Source: Gimesia aquarii
GTDB lineage: Bacteria > Planctomycetota > Planctomycetia > Planctomycetales > Planctomycetaceae
Assembly: GCF_007748195.1 (NCBI RefSeq)
Contig: NZ_CP037920.1
Coordinates: 5,733,800-5,797,799 of the forward strand
Length of the DNA: 64,000 bases
Direction: 5' to 3'
Below are positions 56,007 to 64,000 of the stretch, one piece after another. Below the pieces are notes generated by a model. That model was not told the DNA's origin, ran no database searches, and worked only from the letters and a program-made list of their open reading frames with translations. How positions within the stretch are numbered: position 1 is the first letter of the stretch; each line of letters opens with the position of its first letter. Position numbers and translations under genes: made by a program.

Positions 56007-56758
56007 ATGGAAGTCGTCGCTGGTTCTGTTGGCTTGGTAGCTTCAACAATGATCCCTCCCAGCTTCAAAAACTGATGAATTGGTGTGAACCAGAGTTGTT
56101 CTTTCCAAGGCAACCCCGAATCCTCAAACGCTTGTTCCAGTTCGACACGGTTATAAGTACGACATTTCCAGGTGCGGCTGTTTAACATCCCGGAGAATTT
56201 GTCCTCGGTTGCTAACAGAAACAGACTTCCCCCCGGCTGCAACACACGATAAATCTCTGATAACCCATGCCTTGGATCTGTTACGTACTCCAATACCCAG
56301 CCACAGGTAACACAATCAAACGATTCATCCAGAAAAGGTAGATTCGTGAGGTCAGCTGAAAGATAGTTGGGACGCTGGCTATCCATCCGATTTCTGGCAC
56401 GTTTTAACATCTGATGTGATAAATCGCAGGCTACCAGCCTTGCTTCCGGATGTGTTTCACGAAGTAGATGCCCCAGAATCTGCCCTGCTCCAGAACCGAT
56501 ATCCAATATGCTGCGAAACTCTGTGACATCAAAACGGCGAGTTTTGATAATTCGACCAACAAGCGGGTCATGCAGTGATAGTTTACTCGCTAGATAAAGA
56601 ACCGCTCCTGCAGGGCCATCATAGAGTTTTCGCGTCGTAGATTGAAACTGACCTTGATCAACTTGATTTCCACCGCGAAATTCTATCAGTGATTTCAATG
56701 ATTTTTTTAAGCGTATCCGTTTTTTACCAGTTTTTTGAGGAGAACTTAATGGAGTCAT
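55994..56758 (-). CDS. Class I SAM-dependent methyltransferase
   Basis: A 254-residue methyltransferase. Motif I is SILDIGSGAGQILGHLL, motif II contains LVACDLSHQMLKRARNRM, and motif III-like strands are FDCVTCGWVLEYVTDPRHGLSEIYRVLQPGGSLFLLATED. The N-terminal 30 residues are basic. Resemblance is to UbiE/MenG-like enzymes, but the acceptor cannot be told. Its 3' end overlaps the phosphatase gene from the opposite strand. Confidence 0.85.
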   Translation of the reverse strand: MTPLSSPQKTGKKRIRLKKSLKSLIEFRGGNQVDQGQFQSTTRKLYDGPAGAVLYLASKLSLHDPLVGRIIKTRRFDVTEFRSILDIGSGAGQILGHLLRETHPEARLVACDLSHQMLKRARNRMDSQRPNYLSADLTNLPFLDESFDCVTCGWVLEYVTDPRHGLSEIYRVLQPGGSLFLLATEDKFSGMLNSRTWKCRTYNRVELEQAFEDSGLPWKEQLWFTPIHQFLKLGGIIVEATKPTEPATTSIQSS

Positions 56759-57136
56759 ATTTCACTGTACTTATAAAATTTAGTTAGGAATTTTGATGAT
56801 GAAAATTGCTTCTGGAATCAAATGGTAAGCATCTTAACTGTCAAGTAATGAGAATTCGCTATGATTTCCAACATTCTTAAAAATCACGAAAGAACATTCT
56901 TCTTATAAGTGTCATAAACGTTCCAAGGATAATAACTTATGAATGTCAAATATTCCAGCAGCTTGATCAATGCAATTTGAACGGTTATGATCAATGAGAT
57001 ATCGGTACATTCAAATCAATAATATCTAAGCAGCTATATATATTGATCGTGATTCGTGATGGGCCTGAAAATCTTGACATTTTTAACCCTTGAGTTGCGT
57101 TAGAAAAAAATTTCTGTAAGGAAATTAAGGCTTAAA
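56759..57136. other. 378-bp AT-rich divergent intergenic region
   Basis: Separates two divergent genes, so it should hold promoters for both. TTGACA at 57075-57080 is a good -35 for the plus strand, but the best -10 (TTAGAA) is about 20 bp away. No RNA gene was recognised. Confidence 0.4.
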
Positions 57137-58246
57137 TTGTCCATGACCGAACGGATCAATCTAAAACAATCTGACGACCCCCGTGATGTGATACATCTTG
57201 CTGTTCAACATCTGGCGAACGGGGAATTAGTCGCTTTTCCAACGGCGACAGCTTATGTCATCGCGGGCCAGTCCCTTAATTCCTCAGCGATGAAGAAACT
57301 TAGATTACTTTCAAATACAGATGAACCACTTGTGATCTGTGTGAAGGGATTTGACGAAGGACTCGATTATTTGCCAGATATGTCTCCCATAGGCCGAAAA
57401 CTGGCTAAACGTTGCTGGCCTGGTCCTGTGATTCTGCAAATGAATCGTCCAGGAAGTAACAGCTTATTCTCGCATATCCCCGGAGAGATTCAGGCACAAA
57501 TCAGTCCAGGCGCCCATGTACGTTTACGGGCTCCTGCCCATGAAATTATTTTCCAGACCATGCGGCTCTCTCCGGCACCGCTGGTCTTATTAAACGAACA
57601 ATCAAAATATCAGACTGCCGATTCCATAATGGCTGATTTTAATGGACAAGTTGCTTTGATCATTGATGATGGCCCCTCTCGTTTTGGTGATCAATCTACC
57701 ATTGTCTCTATATCCGATAACAACTGGCAGATCCAAGAACCAGGTGTTGTTACTGAAACCACCCTGAAAAGATTATCGAGTGAAATTTACATGTTTGTCT
57801 GCACAGGCAACACCTGCCGCAGTCCGATGGCGGAAGGACTATTCCGCAAATTACTCTCAGACAAACTTGGCTGCCTGGAAGACGAATTGGCCGACCAGGG
57901 CTTTATCATTGGCTCTGCCGGTCTGGCCGCTGCGCTCGGTGCCCCCCCCAGCCCGGAAGGCGTTGCGATTCTGGCGGAAGAAGGAATTGATATTCGAGGC
58001 CACGAGAGCCAGCCACTGACTGAACGACTGCTTGATCAATCGGATCATATCTATACCATGACTCAAGGACATCGTTTAGCAATTCTGGCAGAACGACCTG
58101 ATCTAAACGAGACTGTCAAACTGCTTTCACCCGAAGGGAACGACATTTCTGACCCCATTGGTGGAGGCCTTCAATGCTACGTAGATTGCAAAAAAGAAAT
58201 TGAGAGGCATTTGAAGTCAATAATCGCACAAATCAACGTCCCTTGA
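57137..58246 (+). CDS. Fusion of a degenerate YrdC/Sua5 domain with a low-molecular-weight (arginine) phosphatase
   Basis: A 369-residue two-domain protein. Residues 15-205 have the YrdC fold (LVAFPTATAYVIAG, WPGPVILQM, VRLRAPAHEI), but the family's PTE motif reads PTA and the conserved STSAN reads LLNEQ, so tRNA threonylcarbamoyl-AMP synthesis is doubtful. Residues 217-369 are a low-molecular-weight phosphatase with VCTGNTCRSPMAEGLF and the acid in SDPIGGG. The Thr after the catalytic Cys222 is the residue that marks arginine phosphatases (YwlE) and not tyrosine phosphatases. The TTG start has AAGG at good spacing; an ATG lies six bases on. Confidence 0.88.
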   Translation: MSMTERINLKQSDDPRDVIHLAVQHLANGELVAFPTATAYVIAGQSLNSSAMKKLRLLSNTDEPLVICVKGFDEGLDYLPDMSPIGRKLAKRCWPGPVILQMNRPGSNSLFSHIPGEIQAQISPGAHVRLRAPAHEIIFQTMRLSPAPLVLLNEQSKYQTADSIMADFNGQVALIIDDGPSRFGDQSTIVSISDNNWQIQEPGVVTETTLKRLSSEIYMFVCTGNTCRSPMAEGLFRKLLSDKLGCLEDELADQGFIIGSAGLAAALGAPPSPEGVAILAEEGIDIRGHESQPLTERLLDQSDHIYTMTQGHRLAILAERPDLNETVKLLSPEGNDISDPIGGGLQCYVDCKKEIERHLKSIIAQINVP

Positions 58247-58582
58247 ATTGACAATGCTTTTTACCCTATCTACCTGAATTAAATGATTTTTTCCATTGAA
58301 AAATTTGATAACTGGTACAAGGGCACTCTTGCTATAATAGGTTGTAAACCATTACCCTTTATAAGTATGAAGATCTTGTTAATGCCTTTTTCAACAGAGA
58401 ATTATCATTTTAAAAAGGCATCAATTAAAAGTCAGACTTTATCTATGATAAAGTCCGGAAAAACAAAGTGGAACTCACTGGTGTCAGCCTAAAATAGAGC
58501 TATACACATCATTGATCTTCTGGATCTGTAGTGGTTTTGATTTTTTCCCATCTTAATGTATCTGTGAATTTAAAGAGTCTCA
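58247..58582. other. 336-bp gap upstream of rpiB
   Basis: Holds a strong extended -10 element and a 69-codon plus-strand frame with no recognisable motif or good ribosome-binding site. I take the frame as spurious. Confidence 0.45.
58330..58338 (+). promoter_or_regulatory. Extended -10 promoter upstream of rpiB
   Basis: TGCTATAAT is a perfect extended -10 (TGn plus TATAAT). It would give a leader of about 240 nt before rpiB. No consensus -35 is seen at 17 bp. Confidence 0.5.
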
Positions 58583-59038
58583 ATGAAAATAGCAGTTGCC
58601 AGTGATCACCGAGGTTTTACTACTAAGGAGAAAATCCTCACACTATTAAATCAGTTAGGCCATGAAGCACTCGATTACGGACCTGATGATGGTGAAAGTG
58701 TAGACTACCCAGATTATGCTGTTAAAGTAGCAAAAGACATCGGAAAAAACGCTATTGATCGTGGTATTTTGATTTGTGGTACAGGAATGGGGATGTGCAT
58801 CGTCGCAAACAAGTTTCCGGGAGTCAGAGCAACCCCATGTCATGACGATATTACTGCGCAAATGAGCCGTCTGCACAATGACTCAAATGTCCTTTGCCTT
58901 TCTGCTGATTTACTCGGAGATCGACTCGTCAATCGTATGATCGAAATCTGGCTCAAAGAGAAGTTTGAGGGAGGCCGACATGCCCGTCGTCTGGAAAAAT
59001 TGAATAAAGTCGAAGAGCAAAACATGCCTCCTCAGTAG
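58583..59038 (+). CDS. rpiB: Ribose 5-phosphate isomerase B
   Basis: RpiB interconverts ribose 5-phosphate and ribulose 5-phosphate. The 151-residue chain begins MKIAVASDHRGFTTKEKI and has GESVDYPDYA, the catalytic Cys65 in ILICGTGMGMCIVANKF, and His98 in MSRLHNDSNVLCLSADLLG. Length is normal for the family. In Bacillus subtilis the order ywlC (Sua5), ywlE (arginine phosphatase), ywlF (RpiB) is known, and the fused upstream gene followed by rpiB mirrors it. Confidence 0.96.
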   Translation: MKIAVASDHRGFTTKEKILTLLNQLGHEALDYGPDDGESVDYPDYAVKVAKDIGKNAIDRGILICGTGMGMCIVANKFPGVRATPCHDDITAQMSRLHNDSNVLCLSADLLGDRLVNRMIEIWLKEKFEGGRHARRLEKLNKVEEQNMPPQ

Positions 59039-59335
59039 TTTTCGTCAGCTTATGAAATCTAAACAGATTTTCCCCACTTCCTTCTGATTATTAGACATAC
59101 TGGGCCTTCTGAATCCAAAACGTTCAAACTCCTCTTAGCCTCCTTTTGTCGCGGCATCCCGATCTTATAGATATACTGTGGTAGTCGCGGAATTTCCCGC
59201 ACAGATTCCTTTTCAAACCGACCAAATCTCTGTATCGTCAACGAAGAGTTATCAGGGAACTTTTGGCCTCTTTTCTCAAGTCAAACGCTACTTTGAATTC
59301 TTGAGCAAAGAATTAGAACAGAGGGTTTTACAAAA

Positions 59336-59722
59336 ATGGATCAGGGCAATTTAAAATTTACTAAAACTCATGAGTGGGTCGGCGTTGAAGGTGAGATTGC
59401 AACGGTAGGAATCACCGATTTTGCTGTCAATCAGTTGACCGATCTCGTTTACATTGAGCTACCAGAAGTCGGTTCGAGCTGTGAAGCAGGTAAAGTATTT
59501 GGGGAAGTAGAAAGTGTTAAAGCTGTCAGTGACTTGTATGCCCCTATCAGTGGCGAAATCTCTGAAGTAAACAGTGCTCTCGTCGATGACCAGTCGCCAC
59601 TTTCAGATGACCCCTTTGGAGCTGGATGGATCACAAAAGTCAAGATATCAAATCCAGCAGAACTGGATCAGTTTATGAATACCGGAGAGTATCGCAAGTT
59701 TTGTGAGTCGGAAGCACACTAA
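59336..59722 (+). CDS. gcvH: Glycine cleavage system H protein
   Basis: GcvH carries the aminomethyl group on a lipoyl arm during glycine breakdown. The 128-residue chain has KFTKTHEWVGVEGEIATVGITDFAVNQLTDLVYIELPEVG, and the lipoylated Lys62 in GEVESVKAVSDLYAPISGEI. It is the first gene of the glycine-cleavage run; 192 bp separate it from gcvPA. I looked for a glycine riboswitch in the 297-bp upstream gap and saw none. Confidence 0.97.
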   Translation: MDQGNLKFTKTHEWVGVEGEIATVGITDFAVNQLTDLVYIELPEVGSSCEAGKVFGEVESVKAVSDLYAPISGEISEVNSALVDDQSPLSDDPFGAGWITKVKISNPAELDQFMNTGEYRKFCESEAH

Positions 59723-59914
59723 AGACATTACTCCGTTCCCGAATCAGGCAGATTTCAGGAAACATTGTTCAAAGCCGACACCAGGAAGGAAAGTGATTTC
59801 TGCCCATCTTATAAATTACAAATATACAGAGTTCCCATGGTTGCCCCGCGCCTATAATCATAACAGTTGAGTCGATCAACTCCATCATAATATATGCTTT
59901 AAAACGAGTGAACA

Positions 59915-61270
59915 GTGCCTTACCTCTTTAACACACCAGAACAACAGCAAGAAATGCTAAACGTCATCGGCGTTGATTCCCTGGAAGCCTTGTTTGCAAC
60001 AATTCCTTCAGAGTTACGTCTAAAGCGTAAGCTTAATATCCCTCCAGCACTAACAGAAATGGAACTACAGTCACACATCTCGAATCTGGCAGAAAAAAAT
60101 ATCGGTCCGAGTTCGCGAGTCTGTATGTTGGGTGGCGGCGCTTATGATCATTTCATTCCTGCTGCCGTCGATGAGATTGCCCGACGTGGAGAATTTTATA
60201 CCGCCTATACCCCCTATCAGGCGGAAGCCAGCCAGGGTAGCTTGCAGACCTTTTTCGAATTCCAGTCATTGATCTGCCGATTAACTGGCATGGACGTTTC
60301 GAATGCCAGCCTGTATGAGGGAGGTACCTGTGTCAGTGAAGCCACTTTCATGGCGATGCGTGTTACAAACCGCCATAACCGAATCGTCTTACTGGAGTCA
60401 ATGCACCCTGAATATCGACAGGTAGTAGAATCATACTTAAATCACCTGAATTGTGAAGTAATTGTTGTTCCCTGTATTAATGGTTGTGTCGCCCCTGCTG
60501 ATGTTGACAAAGCGATGGACGATCAAACGGCGTGCCTTGTTATACAGCACCCTAATTTTTTTGGAACACTGGAAGAAGCTGAGCAACTGACAGAAATTGC
60601 CCATAAGTACGGTGCTTTATCAGTTGTTTCTTATGATCCGATCAGTCTCGGTCTTTTGAATCGTCCCGGTGATTATGGTGCAGACATTGCCATCGCAGAA
60701 GGACAGTCGCTGGGAACTCCTTTACAATTCGGTGGTCCATATCTGGGTCTATTTTCCTGTAGCAAGAAGTTTGTTCGCAGAATGCCTGGTCGATTGATTG
60801 GCCAAACTGTTGACCGAAACGGCAAATCCTGTTTTGTACTAAATCTACAAGCACGAGAACAACACATCCGTCGTGATAAAGCAACGAGTAATATCTGTAG
60901 TAACCAGGGGCTGATCGCAATCCGCGCCACCGTTTATTTGTCCCTGCTCGGAAAACAGGGAATTCGTGAAGTGGCTGAGCTTTCATGCCAAAAAGCACAT
61001 TATGCTGCCGAACAACTTTGCCAAATCGAGGGAATCAGTCTTTTATTCAAAGATCGCCCTTTCTTCAAAGAATTTGTTTTAAGCTGCTCTGAAGGTCCTG
61101 ATTATCTTCTACGTAAAGCACGCCAGGCTGGCTTTGATCTCGGGCCAGAACTATCCCGCTTTGATTTTCAAAATAGTTCTGAGACGTACCGGACTGGAGT
61201 ACTTGTCGCCATTACAGAACAAAGAACGCGCGAAGAAATTGACTGCCTGGTAAAAGCATTAAAAGCATAG
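59915..61270 (+). CDS. gcvPA: Glycine dehydrogenase (decarboxylating) subunit 1
   Basis: The N-terminal half of the two-subunit P protein, which decarboxylates glycine with PLP. The 451-residue chain starts with a GTG and reads PYLFNTPEQQQEMLNVIGV. It includes FIPAAVDEIARRGEFYTAYTPYQAEASQGSLQTFFEFQSLICRLTGMDVSNASLYEGGT and GGPYLGLFSCSKKFVRRMPGRLIGQTVD. Family length is about 450. It is 65 bp upstream of gcvPB. Confidence 0.96.
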   Translation: MPYLFNTPEQQQEMLNVIGVDSLEALFATIPSELRLKRKLNIPPALTEMELQSHISNLAEKNIGPSSRVCMLGGGAYDHFIPAAVDEIARRGEFYTAYTPYQAEASQGSLQTFFEFQSLICRLTGMDVSNASLYEGGTCVSEATFMAMRVTNRHNRIVLLESMHPEYRQVVESYLNHLNCEVIVVPCINGCVAPADVDKAMDDQTACLVIQHPNFFGTLEEAEQLTEIAHKYGALSVVSYDPISLGLLNRPGDYGADIAIAEGQSLGTPLQFGGPYLGLFSCSKKFVRRMPGRLIGQTVDRNGKSCFVLNLQAREQHIRRDKATSNICSNQGLIAIRATVYLSLLGKQGIREVAELSCQKAHYAAEQLCQIEGISLLFKDRPFFKEFVLSCSEGPDYLLRKARQAGFDLGPELSRFDFQNSSETYRTGVLVAITEQRTREEIDCLVKALKA

Positions 61271-61335
61271 CCCCCAAGCAAGAGGCTCCTTAACACGACC
61301 CACTATTTTAATTCAGATATTTCAAAGCAATACTC

Positions 61336-62802
61336 ATGCGAAATCAATTGGCTACCGAATTACTGTTTGCTCTTTCCCAACCCGGCCGACGTGGTGCTCT
61401 GTTTCCTGATTCAGATGTACCTGAAAAACCACTGAATGAATTGATCCCCCAATCGGCTTTGGCCACTAACCCAACAGACCTGCCCGAAGTCACAGAACCA
61501 GATGTGATTCGACATTTTGTTAATTTATCAACCCTCAATATGTGTGTAGATACCCATTTTTACCCTTTGGGTAGCTGTACTATGAAATACAACCCCAAAC
61601 GTCATGAACGACTGGCTGGACTACCTGGAATTGTTGATTTACACCCGTATCAAAACCCGTCAGATCTACAAGGTATGCTGGAATTACTGTATGGAATGCA
61701 GGAAATGTTGGCTGAAATTTCAGGATTACCTGCGGTTTCTCTGCAACCAGCTGCAGGAGCCCAAGGAGAATTCACTGCATTATTAACTGCGAAAGCATAT
61801 TTTGAAGATCGTGGAGAAAATCGAACCAAAGTACTATTTCCTAACAGTGCGCATGGAACCAATCCGGCAAGTGCAGCTCTTGCTGGATTTGACTGTGTGC
61901 AACTGGAAAGTAGTGAAGAGGGACTGGTTGATTTAGACGACCTCAAAACACATCTAGACGATCAGACGGCTGTGTTCATGGTTACAAACCCCAATACACT
62001 GGGGCTATTTGAAAAAGACATCAAACAGATAGCGCAAATGGTGCATGATGCAGGTGGTCTCGTTTATATTGATGGTGCCAACATGAACGCCATCCTCGGT
62101 TACACACGCCCTGGTGACTTTGGAGGGGATATGATGCATTTTAATGTGCATAAAACTTTCACCGGTCCACACGGTGCTGGTGGACCAGGGGCAGGTCCCA
62201 TTGCGGTTCGCGACTTCCTGGCTGACTATCTACCTGGCCCAGTCATCAAACAAACGAAAACCGATTCGGAAGAAAATCAATTTGTACTGGAAAACCCTTC
62301 CAAATCCATAGGACGCATTCGAACATTCTACGGAAATATCGGAATCTTAGTACGAGGCTATTGTTACTTGAGAACACTCGGAGCAGAAGGCTTAAAAGCC
62401 GTCTCTGAAAATGCGGTTCTGAATGCAAACTATCTCAAAGTCATTCTAAAGGATGTGCTCCCCGTACCCAATGGTGATTTGTGTATGCATGAGTTTGTGG
62501 CTTCTGCCTCAAAAATGAAGTCCAAAAATGGGATCACCGCGATGGACATCGCGAAACGACTGCTCGACTTTGGTTTTCATGCTCCAACAGTCTATTTCCC
62601 ATTGGTTGTACCTGAAGCCATCATGGTCGAACCAACGGAAACTGAATCAAAAGAAACTCTAGATGCGTTCGCCGAGATAATCCGCCAGATTGTAAAGGAA
62701 GATCCAGAGTTTCTACACGAGGCGCCGCACAGCACCGACATCAGTAGGCCTGATGAAGTCATTGCTGCCCGTAACCCAATTCTGCAGTGCTGCGAACCAT
62801 AA
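61336..62802 (+). CDS. gcvPB: Glycine dehydrogenase (decarboxylating) subunit 2
   Basis: The PLP-bearing half of the P protein. The 488-residue chain has FYPLGSCTMKYNPKRHERLAGLPG, SLQPAAGAQGEFTALL, and PNSAHGTNPASAALAGF. The PLP lysine lies in MMHFNVHKTFTGPHGAGGPGAGPI. It pairs with the upstream subunit 1 and is followed 53 bp later by a LipM-like ligase gene. Confidence 0.96.
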   Translation: MRNQLATELLFALSQPGRRGALFPDSDVPEKPLNELIPQSALATNPTDLPEVTEPDVIRHFVNLSTLNMCVDTHFYPLGSCTMKYNPKRHERLAGLPGIVDLHPYQNPSDLQGMLELLYGMQEMLAEISGLPAVSLQPAAGAQGEFTALLTAKAYFEDRGENRTKVLFPNSAHGTNPASAALAGFDCVQLESSEEGLVDLDDLKTHLDDQTAVFMVTNPNTLGLFEKDIKQIAQMVHDAGGLVYIDGANMNAILGYTRPGDFGGDMMHFNVHKTFTGPHGAGGPGAGPIAVRDFLADYLPGPVIKQTKTDSEENQFVLENPSKSIGRIRTFYGNIGILVRGYCYLRTLGAEGLKAVSENAVLNANYLKVILKDVLPVPNGDLCMHEFVASASKMKSKNGITAMDIAKRLLDFGFHAPTVYFPLVVPEAIMVEPTETESKETLDAFAEIIRQIVKEDPEFLHEAPHSTDISRPDEVIAARNPILQCCEP

Positions 62803-62855
62803 CAGGTTTTTTGAATGCATAAAATTAAATATCACACTACAGTCTGATTCACAGT

Positions 62856-63632
62856 ATGACTCATCCTTCACCTCCGGATTTCTGTCGTCTGATAATTGAG
62901 CCTGCTCCTTTAACCGGGAGTTGGAATATGGCCATTGATGAATCTCTACTAGAATCCGCTGCTTCACAAAATATTTGTTCGTTACGCTGGTACCGCTGGA
63001 AAAAACCTACAATTTCTCTCGGTTACTTTCAAAAAAATGATACCGAACAGAATAACGATGTTTGGCAAGATCTTTCCAGAGTGCGTCGACTCTCAGGAGG
63101 TGGTGCTATTTTACATCACCATGAGCTAACCTATTCTTTTACGATTCCAGCCAGCCATCGGCTTTCCAAGTCACTACCAGATCTCTACCTGACAATTCAT
63201 CAACCACTGATTGATGTCTTGTCTGCTCATCAGCTCAAAGTGGAATTTCGTGGTGTTTCCGTTACCGCTAAATCAGAACCATTTCTCTGTTTTGGTCGTG
63301 GTGATGAACGGGATCTGATATATCTTGGGCACAAGATTCTCGGAAGTGCTCAAAGGCGAAGAAAGGGTGCAATAGTACAGCACGGAAGCCTTTTACTACT
63401 GACTTCGGAATACGCCCCTCAATTTCCAGGCCTCCTGAATCTAGTAGAACAAACCAGCTTGTACCAGCAAGAATTTCTAATGCAATTGTCTGAGGAATGC
63501 TCTCAGGCTATTGCCAAAGCGGTCAATCTGCCTCTTAAGTATCAAAACCTGACTGACGAGGAATTCTCGCTTGCTAACCATCTGGAAAAAGATAAGTATT
63601 CACAAGCTACCTGGAACTCACGAAAGAAATAG
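62856..63632 (+). CDS. Octanoyltransferase/lipoate-ligase family protein (LipM-like)
   Basis: A 258-residue biotin/lipoate A/B ligase-fold protein. It has SWNMAIDESLLE, VRRLSGGGAILHHHELTYSF, then a Cys in EPFLCFGRGDERDLIYLGHKILGSAQRRRKGAIVQHGSLLL (Cys145, Lys160). This pattern is that of LipM, whose Cys forms the octanoyl-thioester before transfer to GcvH. Sitting right after gcvPB it probably octanoylates the GcvH encoded in the same run. A LplA- or LipL-type activity is the alternative. Confidence 0.85.
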   Translation: MTHPSPPDFCRLIIEPAPLTGSWNMAIDESLLESAASQNICSLRWYRWKKPTISLGYFQKNDTEQNNDVWQDLSRVRRLSGGGAILHHHELTYSFTIPASHRLSKSLPDLYLTIHQPLIDVLSAHQLKVEFRGVSVTAKSEPFLCFGRGDERDLIYLGHKILGSAQRRRKGAIVQHGSLLLLTSEYAPQFPGLLNLVEQTSLYQQEFLMQLSEECSQAIAKAVNLPLKYQNLTDEEFSLANHLEKDKYSQATWNSRKK

Positions 63633-64000
63633 TCTTATCAGTTGTTAGATCAGGAGTTACCAAAATCAAGTGAACTTATCCGTATTATTAAGAAATTATT
63701 TACATGGCGCTTCTGTCTTTTATCTTCATTGACATAGCACTACAGGCGTGATAGCGTTACTTATATAGTAGATATATTAATCTATAAAAATTTAGTGTTA
63801 CGGAAAACAGTAGTGGATCTTTACTTACGATGAAGTGAGTCAAACCACACAATGCGGGCCAGTTGAGCATTGTAATTTGCTCCTTTCATTTGAATATTAG
63901 AAATTATTTCACTCATTTCTGTTTCTTGTTCATTTCAAGCTTCTTTTGTTCCAACGACAAGTCATCGGAGATAGGACGACTGAACGATTTCAGTCAAACC
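63633..64000. other. Right-end intergenic region
   Basis: Mostly AT-rich. Two overlapping short minus-strand frames exist: 63757-63870 (37 residues, AAAGGAG eight bases before its ATG) and 63821-63916 (31 residues, no good site). Neither resembles a known protein. No tRNA or terminator was recognised. Confidence 0.4.

Noticed and set aside
58283-58492. 69-codon plus-strand frame before rpiB
   Set aside because: Overlaps a strong extended -10 element and lacks a ribosome-binding site or motif.
59039-59335. Glycine riboswitch upstream of gcvH
   Set aside because: I searched the gap by eye for paired aptamer cores and found none. A 60-codon minus-strand frame there is also taken as chance.
63757-63870. 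37-residue minus-strand frame with a good Shine-Dalgarno
   Set aside because: Composition of the second half looks like AT-rich non-coding DNA, it resembles no known protein, and it overlaps another short frame. Not enough support for a gene.
63821-63916. 31-residue minus-strand frame near the right end
   Set aside because: No ribosome-binding site and no recognisable motif; the window ends before its context can be read.
1-64000. Mobile elements, prophage, CRISPR arrays, tRNA or rRNA genes
   Set aside because: No transposase, integrase, terminal repeats, regularly spaced repeats, or tRNA T-loop/acceptor patterns were found on reading both strands.

Overview
The window looks like a chromosomal segment of a Planctomycetota bacterium close to Gimesia/Planctomyces. 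The evidence is the gene content: a DUF1559 pseudopilin paired with a small lipoprotein, several secreted TPR proteins, a squalene-cyclase-like protein with a CXXCH site, a HEXXH peptidase of the DUF1570 type, and a methanopterin-type cyclohydrolase (Mch) in a bacterial background. No transposase, integrase, CRISPR array, tRNA or rRNA was recognised. Most of the window is core chromosome.

Left part (1-17.5 kb, all minus strand): a partial NhaC-type antiporter preceded by a two-component pair; mnmG; ruvB; a zinc-ribbon membrane protein; yebC; a large TPR protein; then the nusA-infB-rbfA translation/transcription operon. The operon ends in an unusual gene fusing an endonuclease III-like fold to a lysine-rich tail. 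Upstream of nusA, a 766-bp gap on the minus strand has an extended -10 promoter, several hairpins and an intrinsic terminator about 380 nt downstream. I read this as a candidate non-coding RNA or a long nusA leader.

Middle (18-31 kb): a secreted TPR protein converges on a fatty-acid synthesis block (rpmF-plsX-fabD-acpP-fabF). The block is followed by a second ketosynthase homologue whose Cys-His-His triad reads Glu-His-Asn. Then come secreted proteins typical of planctomycetes, a 46-residue small ORF with a very strong terminator, and the DUF1559/lipoprotein pair.

Right part (31-64 kb): DinB-like protein, GT87-type membrane glycosyltransferase, HEXXH peptidase with a LecA-like tail, ceramidase-like hydrolase, aconitase, RluA-type pseudouridine synthase, soluble transhydrogenase, MsrP-like molybdoenzyme, Bax-inhibitor-1 protein, and a full-length 5-oxoprolinase followed by a cyclophilin and a DUF1445 protein. 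Next is a one-carbon cluster (DapA-family lyase, mch, RimK-type ATP-grasp ligase, CysQ-like phosphatase). Then a fusion of a degenerate YrdC domain with an arginine-phosphatase-like domain sits beside rpiB. Last is a glycine-cleavage operon, gcvH-gcvPA-gcvPB, followed by a LipM-like octanoyltransferase but with no gcvT.

Family assignments rest on motifs read by eye. No database search, folding program or alignment program was run.
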